This document shows, one piece after another, positions 11,013 through 21,775 of a stretch of DNA of 64,000 bases; within the stretch, counting starts at the first letter, position 1; each line of letters begins with the position of its first letter. Origin of the DNA: Phyto melanocephala (taxonomy: Eukaryota > Arthropoda > Insecta > Diptera > Rhinophoridae); the NCBI GenBank assembly GCA_941918925.1, contig OW799234.1, positions 74,234,543-74,298,542 on the forward strand, given 5' to 3'. Made by a program: the position numbers and the translations under genes. Below the pieces are notes generated by a model that searched no databases, had not been told where the DNA came from, and was given only the letters and a program-made list of their open reading frames with translations.

Positions 11013-12974
11013 TTTCATTGTTTTATTAATTGAAATAAATAGTTTCTTATCCGAAGCTTAAGCAGAACTGCTTACAGCCGATTCTTAACCAGAACGGCAA
11101 GCGTGTTTTATCTGTCAAAAGTTGTTATGCCTATACAATTTGTATGAAGTAAACTGAAATAACGCAGCGACAACGTTTTGCAATCAACATAGCGGTTACA
11201 TCTCTATTTTTGTTTATATTTGGCAGGATGTTTTAAACAAAATACTCAAACAAAAACAAACAGCATTAAATAAACAAAAAACATTAAATTCATCACTAAC
11301 GTTAATTACTCTCACTTTTATGTTTATTTAATTGTATGAAATTTTATTTTATAAAATATGGAAACATTGTTTAGCGAGCTAGTCTCATAAAATGAGAGCA
11401 AGAGAAAATTTTCAATGTATTTTAGATGCCATCTTGTATTGAAATATACGTTGCGTTTGAATTCTGTTAATACTATACTTCACTTATCTAAATGATGCAT
11501 TACTTACATATTGTGTTGTACGTATGACAATGCAGACTACAAAGTTACTGTCATGCCACAAATATTGGCTAATCATTACCACAACACCTTTATAAACACG
11601 CAACATGAAAAACTAACTAAACAACAACGTAAACTAAATACACAATATGAATAACATTTAGCACCAACATTTCCATTTCAATAAAGCTGACAAAAATGGG
11701 GAAACAGAAAGAGAAGAGAATTTTGGATAAAATATTTCAAACAAGTTTAATTTAAGTATAATTCATTTTGCAAAAGGTTTATGATAGAAACGCATGAATA
11801 TTTTTATAGCCGGCATATCCAATGTTGTTGCTGCCTTTGTTGTAGACCTTTTTACACATTGCAACTATTTAGATGTTTGTTTGTTGCAAATGTATATTTA
11901 CCCTGCTGTGGTAATGAGCGCCTATTTTCTGTTTTTTTTTTCTTTTTTGAATTTTCTGTTTTTGATTTTCTTCTTCAAAGTCTCGTAAGTCAGTGTATTA
12001 ATTCATTTAGCCATTCCATTAGCTAACTGGCTGACTGGTCTGTCTAACTTGATGGAATACATTTGATATTACAAGTTTTTGTTTTCATTTTGTTGCATTA
12101 TCACCATGAATGCAACAGGTTGTAACAGTGGCCAGTAACTAAGTTGCATTAGTAGTGGTTACTATTTGTAACATTTTAGTGCTCTGTTTTTCATTACAGT
12201 TTAGATTCCATTTCGTTGGTACATTCCACAAGCCTCCTCTAAATCTTTTTTTTACTATTCAATTCTCAGTATCTGCGGCGTTTTTATGATTTAATTTCTG
12301 TTTATAGCCGGCCTAAATCATACCAAAAATAAGTACATATATGTATATGTACATTTATAGTGTATTGTGTTTGGTGCAAGTGCACATGTCTGATTGTGTT
12401 TATTCATGTTTGTAGAAAAGAGAATGGATGTCTAGTTGATTTTCTTTCTTCATACTACTTGTACGCTGCTGTTTGTCTTAATCTTTTTGGTTCAGGACAA
12501 GGGGAAAGGAAAGCAGCGCTTAATAAATTAAATATTTAAACATATACTTATTTAACATTTATAATATATGTACATATGTATATGTATGTATAAAATATAT
12601 GTGTTTTCATTTTATCATTTTAGATAACTTCGTTAAAGAATTTTTTATTTGAACAAAAAGGTATTAAGTAAAAAAGATATATATTGATATTATGATTGTG
12701 TTTAACTTAATAGTTTGTTCTCATTCGCTTCGTATCAATGTCTTAATTCTAACACAACTGCTTTCAATCTTAATTGTTTTCTCTTTGGCAATAATTAAAA
12801 AAATTCATAACTTGTGTGGCATTGGAAAAACTGCAGTTTCTATTTTAGTACCTTTTACATAAAATGTTGAATTTTTTTCGTTATATTTTATAGATTTCGG
12901 TTTATAAAGTCACTATGGGCTTTAAAAAACTGAAAATAGCTATTTCGTTTATATATTTGTTTTTCAGATTATAT
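11013..12974. other. AT-rich sequence, nothing identified
   Basis: No domain was recognised in the short frames at 11781-12026. The sequence is low-complexity in places (T-runs near 11930). It may be intronic or intergenic. Confidence 0.45.
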
Positions 12975-13226
12975 CACCCCTGTGCGCTAAATTATCGTAT
13001 GTTACGAAAACAAAATTTTACGGGAGAGCGTTTTTGCTACTTTTAAATAAAGACGTAAATAACACTGCAGCACACGATTAAATTTACACAGTGTTATCTC
13101 CATTGCTAAAACAGTTATCGCTATAATATTTTATCAGCAGATGAATTAATGGATGTAGAACCAATTTGGATAAAACAGTCGATTTCTAAAAAAACGTTAC
13201 AAACGATAATTTCGCGCACAGGGGTC
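12975..13226. mobile_element. Small TIR element (MITE)
   Basis: The ends are imperfect inverted repeats of about 32 bp sharing ACCCCTGTGCGC followed by AAATTATCG. The 252-bp body has a short coding-like stretch near 13138-13210 (possible residual transposase), which suggests a deletion derivative. No clear target duplication was found; hAT is possible. Confidence 0.7.
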
Positions 13227-14291
13227 GATATGTATGTATTTTGTAGTTTTAATGTATTTTTATATGCTTTACACGAGAGTATAGAAATTTCTACAATATT
13301 AATTTTACAACCTGTAAAGTATATACATTCTCTATCCTTATGGAATTGATATAGGTAAGTAACATTGTCCGTCTGTCCGTATGTATTTTCAAATAAAATT
13401 TTTTAAGCCCCCATGTTCATGCTGTGTTACCAACGGAAAATTTTTAAGAGTGTCACTTCCGGTTAGATCACAAATAAACTGCCCACCAATACACATAAAG
13501 GTTTGCGTAAGATTGCTTGATTTGGTGCCTGACAGTCATGGCATGTGTCGGTCACAAGGGTTACTATTTTCGTATCGAAATCAACAAGAAGATCTTCCGG
13601 TATCCACACAATGTATAACAAGGTAATTAAGAATAAGACCTCCACTTAATAAGATTTTACCTATAAGTCCATTACCAAAATAGTTTTTTTACAGTTACAC
13701 AATGTCATGTCCTTAGATTGCGAAAGACTTTGTTGAAACACACCAAGTGTTATTTATGCTTTCGAATATATAAAATTAAGCTTCATTTATAGTTTGCCGA
13801 AACAGGTCATTTACAAACACCCGCTGACAAATTTGAACACTCATTTAGGATCATACCAAGGAGTAACAACTAGCCGTAAACCCTAGTTTTGCTGATACCT
13901 TCAAAAGTAAAGTATTTTCTAAATTCATATGCAGTTTATGTATGTAATTCGACAAGGAATAAATATTGAAAAAAATCTCTTGCTACTTGGAAGTTACATA
14001 GGGTACCAAGAAAGGACTAAAGTATAATATTTACCCCTTTTTGACCTTTATAGGTGGAAAATTAAAAAAGGGCCACAAATTTAAAAAATTATTTTTTGAC
14101 TTTATAATGATGCTCTTTCGAGTTACTTTGTGCCTTCTTTAGTTTAGCAGATGAAAGATTACCCTCTTTAACCCATTATCGTTCGAAATTCCCAAAGTTT
14201 TTACATCAAAAGAGGAACCCATTTTCAAGATTTTATTTTTCTTATTTATCTATTTAGATAAAATATAGAACAAATTATTTTCTAGATTGTA
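13227..14291. other. AT-rich sequence with a faint Helentron-like fragment
   Basis: At 13363-13420 a TGTCCGTCTGTCCGTATGT tract followed by AAGCCCCC recalls the minus-strand tail of the dispersed repeats. The remainder is not recognised, including the 81-codon frame at 13381-13626. Confidence 0.4.
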
Positions 14292-14541
14292 TTTGATTTT
14301 TATTTAAGCTTGAGATCACTTTTTTGTTTTTTTATAAAAAATTGTTTATTAATCAATATTTCGCTACCAAACAATGGGTAGCTTATTCAGGGTAAATGTG
14401 CCGAATTTGTTTTTTGTTAATATAATTTGTATACATATTTACCCTGAAGAAGCTACCCATTGTTTGGTAGCGAAATCTTGGTTAATAAACAATTTTTTAT
14501 AAAAGAACAAAAATGTGATCTCAAGCTTAAATAAAAATCAA
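14292..14541. repeat. Long inverted repeat (hairpin element)
   Basis: Arms of about 106 bp (14292-14397 and 14434-14541) are almost perfectly complementary around a ~36-bp spacer. The landmark is CTACCAAACAATGGGTAGC at 14365-14383, and its inverse at 14451-14469. The inner arm ends read CAGGGTAAATGT and ACATATTTACCCTG. It looks like a palindromic MITE or a relic of two head-to-head ends. Its flanks showed no duplication by eye. Confidence 0.88.
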
Positions 14542-16048
14542 AAATAATCAATTAAAAAAGATCAAGAGATTAAGACGATATATATAAATTATTTTCATTA
14601 TTAATTTATTTCTTCTATTCTCAGTTTTTTTTTAAGATTTTAATAAATTCATTTTACTTATAATTTAGTGTAAATTGTTTCCCATTTTTTATATGATCAG
14701 CTTGTCTGGTGTTGTGTTTTCTCTTTTCTTGTTGTCGCTGTTTACACTTTTTTTAAATTTTAATTGCTTTCGATTTCATAATTAAGGACTTTATAAAGCA
14801 TATTGGCGTGTTACAACGTAAAGTCGGTTTCTTTCCAAAATCGGTTTTTGAATTTTATACAAAATAATTTTAATTATTTAAACTACAAAAAAATCTATAT
14901 TTTATAATCAATCTATCATATCTTGTGGAATACTATTAATGCAAAAACAAATTATTATGGGGTTAATTTTTTTTAATTAAAAAATTATTTTCCTTTAAGT
15001 CATAAATCAATTATTATTATTATTTTCTCATGTTTTCTATTAATTAGTTTTTTCTATTTGTGTATTTATAACACATTTTTAAACACTCAAGTGTTAATAT
15101 CAATGCCATGGTCGCCTAAACATACTCATACTCATATAAAATTTCTTTGGATGACCAAAACTGAAAAAAACTACACAATTTCTAGTGCAAATTGCGTGGT
15201 ATAACTAAAAAGTGCAGCACTTGCAAAAGACTGGATTAAAAAGAAAACAATTTTATTTGAGTTGGTTGTAATATATCCAGCTTTTTAACCGACGTCACCG
15301 CGAGCACACTAAAATTATATATACTCGTACTTAAGCTAAATTATAGTTTGGCTGTGGTTGTAGATTGTATTGAAATATTAATGAAAGGCTTACCAACCAC
15401 TTTGGATTAGGTAATATTTTTAAGTGATGTTATGCATGCCTGCTAATTATGTGGGGTATTCATTAGAAGTATAGAATATTGCGACCAAAACTAATAATAT
15501 TAGCGTTTTTTATTTTAAGATGTATGAAAGTTTTTTTTAAGAATAATTTACTGCATTAAAATATTATAAAATTTTACTTTAAACGCCTTTGAATACCCTT
15601 ATTATATTATATTTAAATATGAATCACCCCAGTGCTTCCCAATGTTTGGTCAATTACTTTTTATAAATGATTAATGAAAATTTTTGTCATTTTACTAAAA
15701 AAAACAGAATTTTAACTTTTAAACACGAGACCATTAGAACAAATTTTACATTTTATACCAAAATTACTACTGAGATTTGTTTCATAAGATTGTTTCTTAT
15801 TCTGACGTGTCATAACATCTGTCAGATGATTGCATCGCTACGTTAGAATTATTATCTAAATTGTATAATAAGCATTTTAGTTTTTTTAACACTATATGAC
15901 ATGTTATCTTAGTTTAACAATTTTTAAAAAAATTAATTTAAGTGGCAACTAAACTTTGTCTGAAGAAACCCCCCGAATGGTTTACTTGCGCCAATGGTAA
16001 TAATGTTAACTTATTATGCTTAAAAAAACTAATTAACTAGAGAAAAAA
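14542..16048. other. AT-rich sequence, nothing identified
   Basis: No gene, RNA or transposon end was recognised on either strand. Confidence 0.45.
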
Positions 16049-16282
16049 ACAAGTAACAGTGTTATATTCGGCCGTGCCGAATCTTATATACCCTTCACAA
16101 CGTGTAGTCATGCAATAACAATCATCCAATCATCTCATATAAAATATGTACATACGTACACGTAAAAAACATACATATAAAAAAACATACCATTGTAAAA
16201 TTATAAATTGAGTTTACGTATGTATGTTTCTAAAAAAAAATTACAAAAGAAAAACATATATTAAAAACAAAAAAAAAAAAAA
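16049..16282 (+). mobile_element. Helentron-like repeat, sub-family A head fragment
   Basis: Begins ACAAGTAACAGTGTTATATT, followed by the ATTCGGCCGTGCCGAAT hairpin, TATACCCTTCACAACGTG and a CATACATA-rich stretch. It breaks off in poly-A, where the next copy starts. Confidence 0.85.
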
Positions 16283-16285
16283 AAA

Positions 16286-17076
16286 ACAAGTAAGAGCGCT
16301 ATATTCGGCCGTGCCGAATTTTATATACCCTTCACAACGTGAAGTCATGCAATAACAGTAGTTTGTATCACAATTCATCCCATATGAAATACGTACATAC
16401 ATATAAAAAACACACATATATAAAAACATCCCATTGTTAAAAAAAAAAAAAAAATAAAAAAAAATAAAAAAAAAGAATTTAAAAAAAATCAAAAAAAAAT
16501 AATTAAAATATATATAATAAATACAAAAAAAAAAAATAATAATAAAAATATAAATATTATATTAAATAAAAAATAAAATAAAAAAATAATAATAAAAATA
16601 TAAATATTATATTAAATAAGAAATAAAAAAAATATAAATAAAAAAAATATATAAAAAATGTAAAATAAAATTTTTTTTGGCTCAGCTGGGATTCGATGCC
16701 ACGTTTTCTCTAACCAGTATACACGTTTGTATGTATGTATGTTGTTGTTGTAATGTTGTTTTTGTGAAAAAAAAAAACCGAGGTGGTCGTGGGTTTTTGC
16801 TCATATATCAGTTGTTTATGCACCGATGTTTCTGGTTTTCAATACCGATCTACTCCAGAATATTTCTGATATTTTAATACCTCACTCGGGTCCAAGCGAT
16901 GTCGGGGGGCTTCAGAAACATACACACGGACAGACTGACAGACCTCAATCGACTCCCCTATTCATAAGCTTTCAGAAAATATCTACTTTATGGGGTCGGA
17001 AATGAAAATTGTAGAAATTTCACACGGAATGACAAACCTATATACCCTTTTTCACTGTGTGAAGGGTATAAAAAAA
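16286..17076 (+). mobile_element. Helentron-like repeat, sub-family A, near full length
   Basis: This is a complete layout of sub-family A. It has the head ACAAGTAAGAGCGCTATATT, hairpin, TATACCCTTCAC, an A-rich middle, the CTCAGCTGGGATTCGATGCC segment near 16680, a GTTGTTGTTGTAAT stretch, a GACAG tract near 16930, CTTTATGGGGTCGG near 16990 and the tail GTGAAGGGTATAAAAA at 17059-17074. The head and tail carry inverted TATACCCTTCAC / GTGAAGGGTATA, matching the subterminal inverted repeats known from DINE-1 elements. No protein is encoded, so it depends on a Helentron replicase elsewhere. Confidence 0.85.
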
Positions 17077-17422
17077 CAATAAAACAAATCCACAAAAAAA
17101 AAATAAAAAAAAAATTTATTTGTTAAAAATTTTAAAAAAATTTAAAAAAAATAATATATAAAATAGAAAAATATATTTTTGCCTCAGCTGGGATTCGATG
17201 CCACTTTTACTCTAACCAGCATATATGTATGTTGTTGTTGTAATTGGTCGCGGTTTTTTTGCTATATCTCAGAAAGTTATAAGGCGATTGTGCTGAATCA
17301 ATAGCGATTCATTCCCGGATATTTCTAAGAGATTGATATCATACACAGATCTGAGGAACATACAGTTGCTTCGAAAAGTTGATTTCAACCAATACACGGA
17401 CAGACGGGCAGACGGGCAGACG

Positions 17423-19118
17423 CACACTGTGGTAAATCACAAATCTAGCTGGAAAAAATAAAAAAAAAAATGTCTGGCAACATTCCTTTTGATCGTTTAA
17501 TGAGCTTCTGAACACAAAAGGTAACTGTAAATCATGTTTTGTTTTTTTGTTTTTAGCTCTGATTAGGAAACAGTAAGCTTTAAAGTCAGTTGTTGTCAAT
17601 ACGTGTATTTAGATTTCAAAGAGAATCGTATTTTTTGTGTGACTTTGGTTTATGATTAAAAAGGCTACTGTGATTTTATTGTCATAATTTTTTTTTATTA
17701 TTATTAACCTCTATTTCAAGGAAATATATTTCAATTTTCATTTAATTATTTCCATTGTAAGTATTAAAAACAAATTTTTTTTGTGAAAGGTTCAGAAAGT
17801 GCAAAAAATAAAATATTTCTTATTTTCAAGTAGAGTTAAAGCTGTTTATTCCGGATTGTTCCGCTGTAAAATTATATTTGGATTAATCTTTCAAGTGTTA
17901 TCTTTAAGGTAAATCAAAAACATCTTGCGAATTTTTACGACCGCCATAAATTTTTTTTTACTTGTCCAGTATGACCTCCACTCTTTCGCGAAAGGAAATT
18001 TTTGAAGAATGGGTAAAAACTCCCAAAATACGTCAAAGACGTCTTATTGGCATTAATAATGGTTAGATATGGTCTTCAAGATATATCAGAAGAAGTGAAA
18101 AGAAATCTAAAGGCAAATATAAATATTATTTGTTTTAAGCTAGCCGAAAAATGGATAAAAAGTGGAAGGCATCGTGACCGTTTCTTAACATCAAATTCAG
18201 TTTGGCTTGAAGAACCGTACGTATTGCCTGAAAGTTGCAACAAAGCTGGAAGAAAACCAAAAAACTTTGATGACTGTAGTGAAAAATCGAAAAAAAGAAA
18301 GATACAAAGTCTTTTAGATTCAACTGATCATCGAGAAATTATTAAAGCTAGTGAGCAAGTGTTACGTAAAATGGGAAAGCGAGATTCAGCCAGACTTGTG
18401 AAAGATCTGTCGGAAGCTTCATCAAGTAAAGGTACGGAACTGAAAAAAATTTGTGAGAGATTTAGCTCTGAGCCTGTGCCTTTAGGGAGCCTTTCTCCAG
18501 ATGAAGCCTTAGCTTTAATTGTTGATGCTAATTTGTCAAAACATCAATTCGATGTTATTCGGCTAAAACTCAACGCAAAATGCAAAAATCTTCTTCCCTC
18601 CTACACTAATGTTCAAAAAGCTAACAAAAATGTTAAAACGATGAATATAAAAGTGAATAAAATAAAATCTGTATGTGTATTTATGTGTTATTATCTGTAT
18701 TATTATTGTAATAAAGCAAAAACAAGTAAAAAACAGTTATTATCAAATATTTTTTAAAAATATTAAAATTATTTTAATATTAAAAATGATTATCTCCGAC
18801 TCCTTACGTAAAAACTCACTTAATATTTTTATTAATCATAAATCTTAGTTGTATTTAACCTAAATACTAAATAATTTCGGAAGATGTGTTTGAGAAACCA
18901 ATTTTTTATCTTAAAATTTATTTTTTTCTTGATAGGGAGCAATGTTTATTTTTTACCTTATTTTATTATTGAAAAAATATTCTTTTTTTTAAAAAAGGTT
19001 GATTTTTTGTAGTCATTTATATATTTGAACTCATTTTTTATTTAATTCATAAGTGAGAAGTGAACCCAACGCGATTTATTAATTTTATCCAGTTAGATTT
19101 TCGATCTACCACACTGTG
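17423..19118 (+). mobile_element. Transib-like (RAG1-related) DNA transposon, deleted
   Basis: The 1,696-bp element is bounded by 31-bp TIRs matching at 26 positions: left CACACTGTGGTAAATC.., right (inverted) CACAGTGTGGTAGATCG... The 5-bp duplication AGACG (17418-17422 and 19119-19123) is exact and agrees with the interrupted host repeat. Five-base duplications plus CAC-starting ends are the hallmarks of Transib elements, the relatives of RAG1. The outer seven bases of the right end, CACAGTG, equal the vertebrate recombination-signal heptamer. The encoded protein stops before the catalytic core, so the copy is non-autonomous. Confidence 0.78.
17971..18757 (+). pseudogene. N-terminal half of a Transib-like transposase, frameshifted
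   Basis: A start at 17971 opens MTSTLSRKEIFEEW and ends in-frame at a stop near 18058. The continuation (VRYGLQDISEEVKRN) lies one frame over, up to a stop at 18757, so a single frameshift near 18050 breaks the gene. Counting from 18047, residues 68-76 read GRKPKNFDD, residues 77-85 are Lys/Arg-rich (a possible nuclear signal), and residues 150-167 read SPDEALALIVDANLSKHQ. LPSYTNVQKAN follows at 183-193. This block resembles the N-terminal region I associate with Transib/RAG1-like transposases of invertebrates (memory, not a search). The RNase-H-like catalytic core is absent; the frame runs into AT-rich sequence after residue ~205. The element ends support the same family. Confidence 0.65.
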
Positions 19119-19262
19119 AGACGGTCAGAGCTTAATCGACTCCTCTATTCATAAGCTTTCAGAAAATATATACTTTATGGGGTCGAAAATGAAAATTGTA
19201 GAAATTACAAACGAAATAACAAAGCTTTTTATACCCTTGTGCACCACAGGTGAAGGGTATAA

Positions 19263-20356
19263 TGAACATAAAATATCGCAAAATTGACCTTGAAATAGCC
19301 ACTTAAAATAGCAATTAACAAAAAAAAAAAATAATAATAATAATAACAGTTATATTGCAGCCAACTTCATTACGTAACGTTCCACAAAAGACGAATTTTC
19401 TAATAACATAGTGTTTCCACAGTGTTTTTTTTTTTGTTGAATTAATACAAAATTTTGTGGGCATGGCAATTTTTGACAGTTAAAAGGCGGAAACTTTGAT
19501 TTTCTAAAAAATTAATAAAATTTTGTTTGAAAAAAAAAACATAGTTGAATTTACAATTTTGTTTTAGTCAAAGTTTTTATAGATCTTCTATTTATGAAAA
19601 ATTTTTAATCAAAATTTCATTTAAACATTTTTTTCAAAAAATTCTCTGCAATGTTCTTGTTGTCACTGCTTGGCAGTACTAAGGGTGAGTTTGTAAACTA
19701 AAATGGTTAGAATAGAACACGGGTTAATATAAAATTCACTTCTATCATAGTGTCTTCTATTTGCTATTCGTAAGTAAATAAATTAAGTACTAATAAATAT
19801 ATTAAATAAATTTCTATTTAATTAAAAATTGTCAGCAAAAACGTTTGGCTTACACTTGTCTATCTCAACAACTGGCTTCTCTTTCTGCTGTTATTGTGCT
19901 TTTTAATTAATTTTTCTTTGGAAACGAATTCAAAATGTGCATTGCAATGATCAAAAAATAAAGCAAGTTTTGGTTTTCTAAGCTTTTAACAAGTCTCTTT
20001 TTCGAAAAAAAAAGTATTAAAAATCTATTTGTGCAAAGGCGCAGTAGACCAACCAGCCAACTATGTACTTATGTATTAACAACACTTACGGAAAGTGCAA
20101 GTTGTTGTTTAATTTTTATTATTACACGTTTCTTTGTAAACAAATAAAAAAAATAAATAAATAAAAATATATAAAGTGTGTCAGTAGAGCAGTCGATGAA
20201 CCAAGTATATGGTGTAAGCTGCCAAACATCAGCCTACATTATTTTCTTCTTTTCTTTATTTTCTTTGTCAGCAAAAGCTGGCTGGGCTGTTAAAAGCACA
20301 ACTTAACTACCAAGCAGCAATGTCGCTTGTGTTGCAGTTAAGCAGACATAAATTTT
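19263..20356. other. AT-rich sequence, nothing identified
   Basis: No gene or repeat end recognised. Several A/T runs and simple TAA/ATA stretches. Confidence 0.45.
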
Positions 20357-21092
20357 ACTTTTTATACCCTTCACCTGTGGTGCACAAGGGTATATATAGC
20401 TTTGTCATTCCGTTTGTAATTTCTACAATTTTCATTTCCGACCCCATAAAGTATATATTTTCTGAAAGCTTATGAATAGAGGAGTCGATTAAGCCCTGAC
20501 CGTCTGTCCGTCTATCCGTCTGTCCGTCTGCCCGTCTGTCCGTGTGTTGGTTGAAATCAACTTTTAGAAGCAACTATATGTTCCTCAGATCTGTATATGG
20601 TATCAATCTCTTGGAAATATCCAGGAATGAATCGCTATTGAAATTCAGCACAATCGCCCCATAACTTTCTGAGATATGAGCAAAAAACCACGACCACCTC
20701 GTTTTTTTTCACAATGACAACAACAACATACATACATAGATACATGTAAAAAACATACCAAACAAAAAATATTAAAAATAAGAAAAAAATAATAAAAAAA
20801 ACTACAAAAAAAAATTTTAAAAAAATTTGTTAAAAATTTTTCTAAAAAAATTTTTTAAAAAAATTTAAAAAAAATATAAAAAAAAATAATAAAATATAAA
20901 TAATATATTAAATAAAATAAAATAAAATTTTTTTGGCTCAGCTGGGATTCGATGCCACATTTATTCTAACGTGTACGTATGCACGTATTTTATATGGGAT
21001 GAATGGTGATACAAACAATTGTTATTGCATGACTACACGTTGTGAAGGGTATATAAGATTCGGCACGGCCGAATATAGCACTGTTACTTGTT
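20357..21092 (-). mobile_element. Helentron-like repeat, sub-family A, complete
   Basis: Minus-strand copy of ~735 bp. The tail hairpin TTTATACCCTTCACCTGTGG is at 20360-20379. The GTCTGTCC tract is near 20500-20545, the CTCAGCTGGGATTCGATGCC segment near 20937-20956, and the head hairpin near 21059-21075, ending TAGCACTGTTACTTGTT. Confidence 0.88.
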
Positions 21093-21587
21093 ATTACTTT
21101 ATTTAAAAAAAAAATTTTTTTTTCTACGTTTTCCTATATTTGTTTTACAGTAATAAACTTATCTTTCTTACATCATATGTTTTTATAATTGTTTTTTTTT
21201 TAATAAATGTAAATTTTTTTTTGAGCATTTTTAATTAATATTTGGTATGCATTTATGTGTATTTTTAAACAAAATGTCAAGTTTGCAATAAGTTTGATAA
21301 AAAAAATCAAATTTGATTAAAACAACAACACTTTTGTAGGAAATTCGGGGAGATATTGAAATCTGTTTGTGATAAAGACATTTAAAGTAAAGACAATATG
21401 TTCGTGCTTTTTGGTGTATTTTGTAAATGCTTTGAAAATTATTCTGTCATAAAATGCAAGAAGTATAGAAATAGTTCCGCATTTCTGCATAAAAAAATAT
21501 GGCAAGATTGAAATAGATAAAAACCTTTTGATTGTTTCAACTTTTTATCAGCTTCGGCAAATAGTTTTTTTTTATTTTATAAAATCA

Positions 21588-21775
21588 TTAGCTTGTGCCC
21601 GCGAATTCGTCTGCGTAGTTATCGGGATAAAAGGTAGACTTTGGATAACCTAGGTTTTTATTTTGTTTGTCAAATTTATCCGAACATACTAACGTTCACA
21701 TTTATTATGTTTGTAGGATTAGTAGGAGTATTAATTTAAAAATGTAAAAGAAAAGTCAAAACTTACACCAAAAAT
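21588..21775 (+). mobile_element. RTE/SINE-type 3' fragment, left part
   Basis: Contains AGCTTGTGCCCGCGAATTCG and GGATAAAAGGTAGAC, typical of short retroelement 3' ends common in insects. It is cut by the Helentron-like copy at 21776, and related sequence continues at 24517. Confidence 0.55.

Larger units (their letters stand above)
17077..19262 (+). mobile_element. Helentron-like repeat, sub-family A, split by a Transib-like element
   Basis: The left part runs to 17422 and holds the CTCAGCTGGGATTCGATGCC segment and the GACAG tract. The right part, 19119-19262, resumes at the same tract and ends with the tail GTGAAGGGTATAA. The head is missing. The 17423-19118 insertion gives an exact 5-bp duplication (AGACG) of repeat sequence. 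Confidence 0.85.

Noticed and set aside
10778..11029. 83-codon open frame
   Set aside because: Runs through the T-rich middle and head of a Helentron-like repeat; low complexity.
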